Positions 55,752-64,000 of a stretch of DNA of 64,000 nt are shown piece after piece. The notes beneath the pieces were generated by a model, which had not been told where the DNA came from, ran no database searches, and worked only from the letters and a program-made list of their open reading frames with translations. Both the position numbers and the translations under genes were made by a program. The number at the start of each line of letters is the position of its first letter. The first letter of the stretch is position 1. The stretch comes from Armigeres subalbatus. Taxonomy: Eukaryota; Arthropoda; Insecta; Diptera; Culicidae. The DNA is taken from the NCBI RefSeq assembly GCF_024139115.2, contig NC_085141.1, positions 243,651,047 through 243,715,046 of the forward strand, read 5' to 3'.

Positions 55752-56600
55752 AACATATAAACATGAAATATTTGTGCGTGTGCGCGGAAGCGGTGAACCT
55801 GAACAAGAATAAGCTAATCGAGGGATTCCCAGTGAAACCATGTTCGTTTAAAAGATTTACATTTCGATCGCACAAAACAACAAAGTTGGATTTAGCAAAC
55901 TATCTGCTTACTGAGCAGAAACATTGGCTTGGCATTGGTCATGACAGTCATTGGTATGCTTAGGTTTTTCTCCTATTTATCGTCGTCACCATACGTAACG
56001 TTAGCAACCATATCTCATACCTAAAATCCATAACATCGCGACCAAGAAACAACTGGTAAGTTGTTTCATTTCTTGACCTTCAGTGGCTCTGACCGTTGTT
56101 AGTTTAATGGTCGCAACCAATATGTTCTTCACCTTTTATTAATATATTTATAACTTATCTAAACACTTTTGCTAGAACTCGCACTAGTTCAATTCGTCAA
56201 GGAACTAATCAATATAAAATAAAACTAATATATTTCAAGATAAGAATCAATTTAAATTTAAAATAATTACAGCAAAAAATATTGATTGAAACATACTGGA
56301 GGTTCGAGCTCAGAACCTCAAGATCTGCTGGCTTAAACACTAGCATTTGTACCATTTCAGATCCGTGAAGGTTGTACACTATAAAGCTATGATATGACAA
56401 ATAAATCACCGGTAACTTTGCTTCCATGTCATAGGTTACCTATTCACTGCATTGAGCTTCGCGACCGTCCTTTATGTATCCAGAGAAGGTCATTATCTGA
56501 AAAACGTCGTTCTCGTTATCAATGGTAACGAGACGGGCTCATTCAACGAAGAGTCTTATCGCACATGGGCTGGGACGTAACTAAACCAGAGACAAACAAA
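55752..56600. other. No recognised gene
   Basis: A 66-codon open frame at 55763-55963 lacks motifs. Near 56300 a TTCGAGCTCAGAACC stretch slightly resembles a tRNA B-box region, but I cannot build a tRNA or SINE around it. Confidence 0.25.
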
Positions 56601-56742
56601 TCTAGACCAACATTTGAAAAGGGCGTAACAGCCAAAATTTATTCCTTCTGATTCTTTGCCCACATATATAGCTTTATATGTAGACAAAGAATCGAAAGGA
56701 ATAAATTTTGGCTGTTACGCCCTTTTCAAATGTTGGTCTAGA
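56601..56742. repeat. Near-perfect 142-bp palindrome (snapback MITE)
   Basis: The outer 47 bases of both arms are exactly complementary, starting with TCTAGACCAACATTTG and ending in TTTATTCCTT. Pairing resumes at GATTCTTTG/CAAAGAATC and ACATATA/TATATGT towards the centre. Transcription in either direction would give a long RNA hairpin. It has no coding capacity. Confidence 0.9.
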
Positions 56743-57056
56743 AATAATGTTCACGTCCTGACAACGCGAATTTGTAACTAAACGAGCCTATTGCGATTGA
56801 ATGATTCTGCAAGTGAAGCGTTGGTATTTATTGTTTGACTATAACTATGGACGGTGATCAATGACAAGCCTGACTAAAACTAAAATTCAAAATCGTATTA
56901 GCAAAGGCAATTAAGCAGTAAGCACTGTCGAACTCGCGTATGCAAAGAGCAATGAAATTTTCCTTTGTCGTATTTGTAATTAGCATTAAAAATGCGAATG
57001 AAAAATTAGCGAATTATTAAAAATGAAACAAATAAAAATTCTGACATAAGATATTT

Positions 57057-57412
57057 TAATTGAAAAATAAAAATTAAAAATTAGTTGATTTTTCAATTTT
57101 TTTGAATTTTAAATTTTTAAATTTTAAAATCTTTAAATTTTTAAATTTTTAAATTTTAAAATTTTAAAATTTTTTAATTTTGAAATTCATGAATTTTTAA
57201 ATTTTTAAATTTTTAATTCTTTAAATTTTTAAATTTTTAAATTTTTAAATTTTTAAATTTTTAAATTTTTAAATTTTTAAATTTTTAAATTTTTAAATTT
57301 TTAAATTTTTAAATTTTTAAATTTTTAAATTTCTAAATTTCTAAATTTCTAAATTTTTAAATTTTTAAATTTCTAAATTTCTAAATTTTTAAATTTTTAA
57401 TTTTTTTTTTTT
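57057..57412. repeat. AT-rich short tandem array, AAATTTTT units
   Basis: About 350 bp of 8-bp units AAATTTTT, with TAAATTTC variants at the right end. It ends in a run of T directly before a CAG. Confidence 0.9.
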
Positions 57413-57416
57413 TTCA

Positions 57417-57648
57417 GAACAGGCTAATATGTATGACCAAATGCCCCTCTCTAGATTACCGCTATAAATCTATTATTAGAGAATATGAAAATCCGTTTCA
57501 AGGGAATTTGGCTGCGACAGTTGTTGTTGAATGTTTCTTTAAAACATACAAAACTTTGCTAACAAATAATAAGAAACTAAATGTTGATGATTGGGTTATT
57601 AATTGGACCACATTGTGGCCGAAAATTGTGGCTTTAATCGAGCTTTGA
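57417..57648 (+). CDS. Exon-like open frame of unknown function
   Basis: A run of 15 T followed by CAG at 57414-57416 is a plausible splice acceptor. Right after it a frame is open for 77 codons (first ATG at 57433) and closes with TGA at 57648. The frame reads DYRYKSIIREYENPFQGN, then VVVECFFKTYKTLL and DDWVINWTTLWPKIVALIEL, an ordinary globular composition with a hydrophobic C-terminus. I know no family with these blocks. It could be a last exon of an unrecognised gene, or part of an element. The T run may simply be the end of the AT-rich array. Confidence 0.35.
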
Positions 57649-58783
57649 AAATAGGACTTATTATGCTTTTCGTTACAACCGTAGAACTGCTCACAAGATC
57701 AATCGGCATTTGACGTTTGAAGCTTTTCCAGCACAGTTTTATTGATAGCAATAAGATCGCCAATAAATATGAGCAACTCGTCATGGTAACTGTTGTCATA
57801 AATTCGCAATTAGAATTAAATAAATCTAACAAGCATGGAAATTGTTACTTTGGTATTATAGGTCTCTGGGCTTTCTATAAAAAGTTTGTTTTTGAAGCGA
57901 ACATTTAGCCTTTCGTTACACTTAGTGTACGAGAAAGGCAAACATTTCTTATTTTCACTCCCCTCACTTTGTCAGAGTTTTTTTGCAGATGCTCCAAAAT
58001 GCCACATGAATCGTCACGCTTCTCGAAACCATGCATTTTCGTTGTCCCATCAAATCCTCCTTATTAAATTTTGCTATCGGTGCAATTGCTCCAACCAATT
58101 TTCTGAAGTCAGTCATAATGTCATTCCTGTGAACGACTTCCTATTAAATAAGTATAGCAGAACAAATACAATTTGCACAGTTCTACAACCTCACATATTT
58201 CACTGGTTGTAGATAATGACTTCTTTCCTAACACCCACAAGAATTTTCGGTCTGAAATTTCCATCTAGCCAAAGTGGAAAAGTACAGTTCGTAGGAAAAG
58301 CACCCGAAGGTAGGTGGCAATAAAGTTTCGGCGTTTCTTCACTTCAAATTTACTCCCACAAGGTCCCAGAGCAGTTTGATTTAGTGGGTGGTGGGGAAGG
58401 GGGAACCGACGCGCCATAGGTTCATGCAGAACTAAGAACTTCGTACCTGCCTGCCTGCGAACACGTGTATGGTGCTGAGAAATATCTTCTTAATCACGTA
58501 CATTTTCATTTGCTCGTTAGCAGGTCCTACCTTGGGATTGGATTCCGGCGGGACCTGATCATTTTCGACTTTGTTCCTACACATGTTTGTGTGCCGGTAT
58601 GTGTGATAGGCGGTAGGATTACCGGTGAAAGTAATTATACTTAATTTATCGGTCTTAGTCGTAGACATTTATGGATGGGAAATGTTTAATTCGATCGTTC
58701 AGCACAAGCAGGTTCATTATATTTTCTTTAAATTCGACAGTTTGCTTAAATCTGTGGCCAAAAATAAAAATATTTGCAATACA
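57649..58783. other. No recognised gene; fragment of repeat family C
   Basis: At 57870-57935 the block TTCTATAAAAAGTTTG to GTGTACGAGAAAGGCAAA is the terminal part of repeat family C. The remaining sequence has short open frames (57886-58212, 58432-58668) without motifs. Confidence 0.4.
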
Positions 58784-59323
58784 TTATTTAAAGTTGTGTC
58801 CCAACGACGCGGCAAAATGCAAAACAACATCAAAGTGAAACCCGGATGGAAAGTGGCAAGCCACCTCGTGTTTATTTTCAATTATGATGGAAATTGATCT
58901 GTTGAAGGTAAAAAATGGGCAATCGTTTGGTTTCACAGTCTGTGCCCTTTTGGGGTTCGCAGAACTCGTAGAGGGAATGAGAAACGATTGATCCCATACA
59001 CCGCTCACAAAGAGGCTCTTTGATTCATGTGTAATCAGTGCCTTGCTGTGGCTGGTGGTGGGCTTAATTGAGAGATAATTTTTGAATTGGAAATTGACGA
59101 TAAAACAGTTTATGTAAGGAAATGAGCCGCCAAGTGCATCTACAGTTCCAATACAACAAAAACACTGTTTTGTTACAGATTGGCACTGTTTCATTTCATT
59201 GCTTTGATTCAGATCATCAGTCATAGCTTCAAATTTGCCAAGAAACACACTTCCAGTTTTAAAATAACAATCAGTGCTCCATAATTGCATGGGCACGTGC
59301 CGTTTATCAAACAAAAGAGACAT
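58784..59323 (-). CDS. Unrecognised 179-residue open reading frame
   Basis: This is the longest open frame in the window that shows no transposon motif. It starts MSLLFDKRHVPMQLW and is rich in Ser, Phe, Lys and Cys, without repeats. I see no signal peptide, membrane segment or known motif. No splice or promoter signals fix its limits. A chance open frame of this length is uncommon in AT-rich DNA but possible in a window of this size, so I give it low confidence. Confidence 0.2.
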   Translation of the reverse strand: MSLLFDKRHVPMQLWSTDCYFKTGSVFLGKFEAMTDDLNQSNEMKQCQSVTKQCFCCIGTVDALGGSFPYINCFIVNFQFKNYLSIKPTTSHSKALITHESKSLFVSGVWDQSFLIPSTSSANPKRAQTVKPNDCPFFTFNRSISIIIENKHEVACHFPSGFHFDVVLHFAASLGHNFK

Positions 59324-59413
59324 TTTCAGTATATTCAGAAATGTCAGCTTAATTAGGCTGAAAGATACTTACGCTTACAATGTCTAATCGTTATAATGCA
59401 GATGCAAAATAAA

Positions 59414-59930
59414 AATAAAAACCCAGATCAACCCACCTAGCGTTGGTGGTGCCTTTCTCGCGCATTAAAATAATAAGAAAAACACATAAGAGAGGTCGAA
59501 ATAGCACTTTAGGGGGATAGATTTTACTTTTTCCATCAATTCATATGCATTTGCGGTCATTTGAATGCATTGCTGCAATCCTTAAAAAAAAATTCGTTTT
59601 TGAATTTTTTTTCCCAAGGGGGGACCCTTGGCAGAAAAACAATGTTTTTTCAATAACTTTGGAACGCAATGCCCGATCACGCCAATTTTCAATAGGAAAC
59701 AACTAGACCGCAAATCGCGTCGATTGCAACTTGTTGCGGGAAATGCTAAGTACTAAAAAGTGTGTCTCACATTTTGTACACACACACACACACCTACAGA
59801 CATCATCTCAATTCGTCGAGCTGAGTCGATTGGTATATAACCCTATGGGTCTTTGATCCTTCTATAAAAAGTTCGGTTTTGGAGTGATCCTATAGCCTTT
59901 ACGTATACTTTGTATACGAGAAAGGCAAAA
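59414..59930 (+). repeat. Dispersed repeat family C, longest copy
   Basis: It begins near CCTAGCGTTGGTGGTGCC and contains TTTCTCGCGC, a (CA)n tract near 59780, GAGTCGATTGGTATATAACC and TTCTATAAAAAGTTCGG, and ends at CGTATACTTTGTATACGAG, AAAGGCAAAA. The two ends both have a TGCCTTTCTCG-type motif in opposite orientation, so it may be a TIR element of about 500 bp. No coding capacity. Confidence 0.65.
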
Positions 59931-61379
59931 AACGAAACACGATATCCCCCTAATGATGTGTATCTAAAACTCAAAGTATTATGCTCATTCAAAGGTGCCA
60001 TTATTAGACGACGACACCGCTAATACGACAACCATCAGTTTCTGCCCTAATCCATCTCCTACGGGTGTTTGCGATTGACGTAGGAGGACTGAACGATGAA
60101 AGCGCCACTTGAGTAAGCTTGTTTACCGAAAGCAAACATTTGGTAACTTTATCTAAGTTTATATTTTCGATTTCGATGGAGACGCCTCCACAACGTTTGT
60201 CACGTTGTCGCCCGTCATCATTTCGGCTGTCACCCATCGGACTGGGAAGCTTTGATCTTCTACCCGCGGGGACACAGAGATCGTACGTATGTATGCGTTT
60301 GGAAAGAACGACGCAGAACAGCTTTCGCCATGTGATTATTCCGTCGATGAAAACTCATATCGATGCCTAAGCAAGGTGACTATATGAGATGATTGATACG
60401 CTAATTTGCGGTTTTTCTTAAAACTTTCAAAAAAAGGAAATGTCTCACACTGCCATTGCCGTTGTCCATTATAATCGCTAGTTCTTGAACTAAAATACCT
60501 GCCAACTGTGTACCGATCGAATGAGGCTGGTAACCCTAAATATTCGCCATTGGAGCTTTTGAAGTGAGTCGCAGTCGGCATCATCATTTCCCAACTGCGA
60601 CCATATCCACCACCACCGCCGAAGAGGATGTCAGGGAGCTGAAAGCAAACAACAACACCATCACAACCAAACAGTTCGGTATCCGGCAGTGCAAAATTAG
60701 CGGTTGACAATGCAAACAACCCACCGTTCTCGTTGTTCGATGTCGGATCGGATGGGAAAAGGAGTGGCTGACATACTAACTTGCCCTGTAGCAATACATA
60801 CGTCGATGTTTATTGTGATGCTTTTCTGTTGCTTATTCTTGTTCATGTGTCTTACACATGCATTTTCTGTGAACCAAAGCAGCAAGATAATAAACTAATT
60901 TTCCTACAGTTTCATTTGAAGGATTATTATCGCGCTTATCTTTTATTACAATCGCGCAGCGGTCTTATCGCGACTGTCAGAATACCCGCATGACGGTCGC
61001 TGTCACACGCATTGTTAGTTGATTTGACTATTTTGACGATTAGTGTTTGTTATCAACGGAAGCTGTAATGGGTTGTTTGTTTTTTATGCAATTTTAATTT
61101 AGTTATCTATTACTTGTAGACTGTTTAAACTAATTATGTTCATGTTGCGAATTAATGCTCTCCAAAACAACCAATTTAAGATGGGTGATAATCGAGAAAA
61201 AGTGCTGAATCATCATGCTTCACCCAACCCAACCCAACCTACAATGGTCTATATGGATATAAGGTTATTAAAAAGTCCGTTCAAATTTATGCTAAACATC
61301 CTTCAACAAATGGCACGGCAAATGCTGGGTAAAGCGTACCATTGGTACTTCGCGTACCTGGAGGAATAAAATAGACTCC
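59931..61379. other. No recognised gene; several open frames of 60-152 codons
   Basis: A minus-strand frame at 60336-60794 (152 codons) and a plus-strand frame at 61136-61369 (77 codons) have mixed composition and no known motif. I cannot tell whether this is host intergenic DNA, an intron or an old element. Confidence 0.25.
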
Positions 61380-61725
61380 GTCTCGCAGTCCTTATCCTCT
61401 TACCCAGCAACTCCTATCCCTACCTCCTCATGGTGCTGGCCGGGATACGAGAAACCCTAGGAAAGATCGGGTAACGAACCCTGGTGGGAACTATGGGATC
61501 AATGATGCGAACGTTTAGAGGTAATCATACCATCTATTAGAGCTGCGGCAACACACACGAGCTGGAAACAGCTTTCATAGTAGTTCTTCAACTTAAGCAT
61601 AATCATCGCCCATAGCCCACATTCCGGAAGCACTGATGATGATAAGGACGCATTCTACGCGCAGCTGGAACGTGAGTACGATAGCTGCGCAAGTCACGAC
61701 GTCAAAATCATCATTGGAGCAGGCC
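61380..61725 (+). pseudogene. LINE endonuclease fragment (RTE-like)
   Basis: Broken plus-strand frames include a W-N-V/R-T type start and, near 61610-61710, an AHSPHSGSTDDDKDAFYAQL block followed by YDSCASHDVKIIIG. This matches the endonuclease of the same LINE group as the RT fragments at 21480 and 32947. The copy stops exactly where a CAGGCCTGGTAGCG element end begins. Confidence 0.65.
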
Positions 61726-61830
61726 TGGTAGCGAGTCACTTTTTAGTGACTTGGTCACTATTTCGAGTCAAAAGTCACTAAAGTCTTTATTTTTCTGAAT
61801 ATGATCACTAAAGTCACTATTTTTGCATTG
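61725..61830 (+). repeat. hAT-like end with GTCACT repeats
   Basis: CAGGCCTGGTAGCGAGTCAC is followed by repeated AGTCACTTTTTAGTGACT and AAGTCACTA motifs. The start has the CARNG-type pattern of hAT ends. No matching right end is visible in the window. Confidence 0.45.
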
Positions 61831-61839
61831 CCTATACAC

Positions 61840-62170
61840 TGCTAAAAAAGTATACACGCTTTAAAGTATGCTTTTTTGAATGTAAAGTACTCAAATATTA
61901 CTTCAAAGTTCGCTCTTTCTTGGGAGAATGGGACTACACACAAATAGGAATAAATATTATGCACAATTATGACTATGTTTTATTAACAAATGATTAACTT
62001 TTACATATGCATAAAAATATGAAAAAGGTGTAAAACTTATGCCTTTTATGCATCAAATTTCACTCCTTTTGTGGGTAGTCCCATTTTCCCGCAAAGAGCA
62101 TACTTCTCCACAAAAGAGCCAGTTTTGCGTATAGTAAAAAGTTAAAATAAAAATCATTTGAGCCAAATAT
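61840..62170. repeat. Foldback element around GGGACTACACACAAA
   Basis: AAGTTCGCTCTTTCTTGGGA, GAATGGGACTACACACAAA on the left (61904-61943) pairs with the complement of the block at 62073-62110. The loop is AT-rich with TATGCATAAAA motifs. The outer limits are uncertain. Confidence 0.6.
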
Positions 62171-63034
62171 GAATTTGGTAGCAATAAATAAAATTAGGGA
62201 AATGTGTATACACCAAAGAAGTTCCAAGTGTGTTGAGAAAATCGTGAGGTTATTTTCGATTCATGTCGAGTGTTGGCTATAACCTTTTTTTTCACGAATG
62301 GAATTTGTTAAAATGCGAAAGATTGATCTCGTATGTTGGTGAGCGGTTAAGTGACAAGGATAGTGAACAGCCTCAGTTTCATCACATGTCAATGATGTTT
62401 GATGTTTCTCAACGTTAAATTCGCCTTGCAACCCTTCGGGATGAATCTCGAAAAAGAAATTGTAGAGCGAGTTATGTCAGAAGTAAATCTGGCACAAGCC
62501 ATTAGGCTAGATGGCGTTTTGATCGTGCGTGAAAAAGGGCTTTACGAAAATGAGTTGCAGATCATAAGCAGGAAGTCGTGAAAGAAAAATTACTTGATTA
62601 ATGTCTTCTTCACGGAGAAAAATAAAATGACACGACGCTGCTTATTTTTTATAACGAGTGTGTTCATATTTAGTGTGATTTAATACTCCTAACTCCGGTA
62701 AGATTTATAAAGGACATGTGCGTATAAAAAAAAACTCGCGAATAAAATTGCCTTAAAAAAGGATGGTGTAATGCAAAACTTTTTGATTGAAATTATTATA
62801 TACAGAGTCGTAGCGTGGACTCTTGGCGCCCTTGGCGAAATCTTTTTTGGGCGCCCCTCTCGTATTAAGGAAAAATGTGCAATGTTTCACAATCCAATAA
62901 CATTTTGGATCTCACCTTAAAGTTTTATAAATTTTTATTAACGAGATTTTCTTCACTATGTTGGCTCATCTTGTAGAACAATAAGATTAAAAAGTTTAGT
63001 AGATTGAAGATGCTTCATATAACAAGCAATATAA
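62171..63034. other. No recognised gene; hAT-like fragment near 62803
   Basis: CAGAGTCGTAGCGTGGACTC at 62803 starts a stretch with CTTGGCGCCC motifs and resembles hAT-type ends, with no partner. A plus-strand frame at 62399-62581 reads like protein (VERVMSEVNLAQAIRLDG) but is only 60 codons long. Confidence 0.3.
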
Positions 63035-63035
63035 T

Positions 63036-63242
63036 GCCTGTCCACGTTAAATTTCGGACAGTCAGGTAATGTTCAATTCATTTGTCGCCATTTCATCAGT
63101 TTGGACGAGAGCTAAAACATGCTGAAAGCAGCGGTTAAGCGAAGAGATTGAGCTGTCATGTAAATAGTTCGTCTCAGTGGTTGGTAAAAATGTTTAAAAA
63201 TCGCGTTGGATGATGGGTGTCCGAAATTTAACGTGGACAGGC
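63036..63242. mobile_element. 207-bp MITE with perfect 25-bp TIRs
   Basis: GCCTGTCCACGTTAAATTTC, GGACA on the left and its exact complement on the right bound the element. The inside is unique and non-coding. No clear target duplication can be read. Confidence 0.85.
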
Positions 63243-63777
63243 TTAGGCGGTATGTCCCTGGAAAGTTTTTAATTTTTGTGACCTTTTACACTAATTTGCA
63301 AAATTAGGTAAGAACTTGGTAGAGTCGTGGACAATTCTGGATCCTCGTATGAAATCTGTTGGAACATCCAGGCTGAAAGATCATTAAAATTGCTGAAAGT
63401 TATTTACTTACAGCTCAAGACAAGAATAAGAAAATCCTATTCTGAAGTGGATCGTTCGATGATCGAAATCGCTATCGGATTTAGGAACAAGAAATGGATG
63501 AATATGGATGTTGGGTCAATATCATCCAACTTTGAAGTAGTCGGAATCGACATCGGAAGCAGGAGGGCCAAGAAGTGAGGAAATGAGGCTATGAATGCTT
63601 TGATAGCACATGGCTTGGCACATGTTGTATGTATTGCGGATAAATTTTGCTAATCTATGAGAGCTTTGATAAATGATAACCAAAGTAGTAGGGGAACTGC
63701 TCCGATTTCAATCTCATTGTGCATATATCCATCCCATCGCTAAACAAAGAAATACGGCACCAAATTCGTCGCTTCTT
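63243..63777. other. No recognised gene
   Basis: An 83-codon plus-strand frame at 63327-63578 has no motif. Nothing else is supported. Confidence 0.25.
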
Positions 63778-63896
63778 TTTGTCAACATGCGTGCTCACTG
63801 CTGAAAAAAAACACAAAAATAATAAACAAACCAAATTCCTTTCCATTTCTCTGTTTTTGATGGGATGGAAATAGGAGCTATGAGATGAAGTGGCGA
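63778..63896. repeat. Dispersed repeat family D, copy 2
   Basis: CAACATGCGTGCTCACTGCT, CACAAAAATAATAAACAAA and GGAGCTATGAGATGAAG match 35594-35720 in the same order. Confidence 0.6.
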
Positions 63897-64000
63897 ACCG
63901 TTCCCCTAATTTAATTATATTTATTGAACGGCTACTCAGTCTTGCAATTATTACAATGAGTTTTTTTATTTACCCGACGTTTCGATACGGGGATTGTGTC
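63897..64000. other. Window end with CCCGACGTTTCG motif
   Basis: TACCCGACGTTTCGATACGG at the end recalls sequences near the ends of Penelope-like or other mosquito retroelements, but the rest lies outside the window. Confidence 0.2.

Noticed and set aside
56280..56345. tRNA gene or SINE on the basis of TTCGAGCTC
   Set aside because: No A box at the right distance and no cloverleaf could be drawn.
57057..57412. Replication origin or matrix attachment region
   Set aside because: The only evidence is AT content. It is a simple tandem array.
60336..60794. 152-codon minus-strand open frame as a gene
   Set aside because: Low-complexity Gly run, no motif, no signals for expression, and no support from neighbours.

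Overview
The window looks like accessory, transposon-saturated DNA from a mosquito, most likely Aedes. The reasons are two tRNA-derived SINE copies resembling Aedes Feilai, Jockey-, CR1- and R1-clade LINEs, BEL/Pao LTR elements, and many hAT-type and TA-flanked MITEs. This assignment rests on recalled element families and was not tested by a search. I found no confident host gene, rRNA, tRNA or CRISPR array. Nearly every recognisable open reading frame belongs to a retrotransposon, and most carry frameshifts, stops or insertions.

Layout. Positions 1-3103 (minus) hold the 5' part of an R1-clade LINE that runs off the left edge. Positions 5269-12886 are two nested hAT-like elements, each with its own 8-bp target duplication. 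They contain a foldback array, a TIR MITE, two SINEs and a 3.7-kb segment between 24-bp direct repeats. Positions 13066-23375 hold no recognised gene; they contain an 850-bp polypurine array, a 386-bp hAT MITE with an 8-bp duplication, a degenerate GGAATTCC satellite of about 2.3 kb, and the 3' end of a LINE. Positions 23560-27714 (minus) are a broken Jockey LINE. A 1.25-kb mini LTR element (5-bp duplication ATGAG) and a 1.03-kb TIR element are inserted in it. A second Jockey LINE (plus) lies head to head at 27840-31885. A third LINE's reverse transcriptase fragment at 32947-33800 is split by a MITE.

Positions 37265-55517 are the centrepiece: a BEL/Pao retrotransposon on the minus strand. Its LTRs lie 17.3 kb apart because it has received a TA-flanked MITE (37750-38414), a nearly intact CR1 LINE (38919-43603), a second BEL-type element on the plus strand (44564-50064, TSD GATTA, almost identical LTRs), a hAT element (52811-53970, TSD ATCACAGG) and a small TIR element inside one LTR. 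The inner BEL element carries its own MITE in gag. The outer BEL appears to sit in a Helitron-like repeat whose 3' end (hairpin plus CTAG|T) is at about 55750.

Positions 55750-64000 are mostly non-coding. They hold a near-perfect 142-bp palindrome, an AT-rich array followed by a possible splice acceptor and a short unrecognised exon-like ORF, a LINE endonuclease fragment, foldback MITEs and dispersed repeats.

The genes do not form one pathway. Each retroelement block encodes the usual functions: nucleic-acid binding gag/ORF1, protease or endonuclease, reverse transcriptase, and integrase for the LTR elements. The biological interest is the stratigraphy of insertions and several non-autonomous families that lack any visible transposase.
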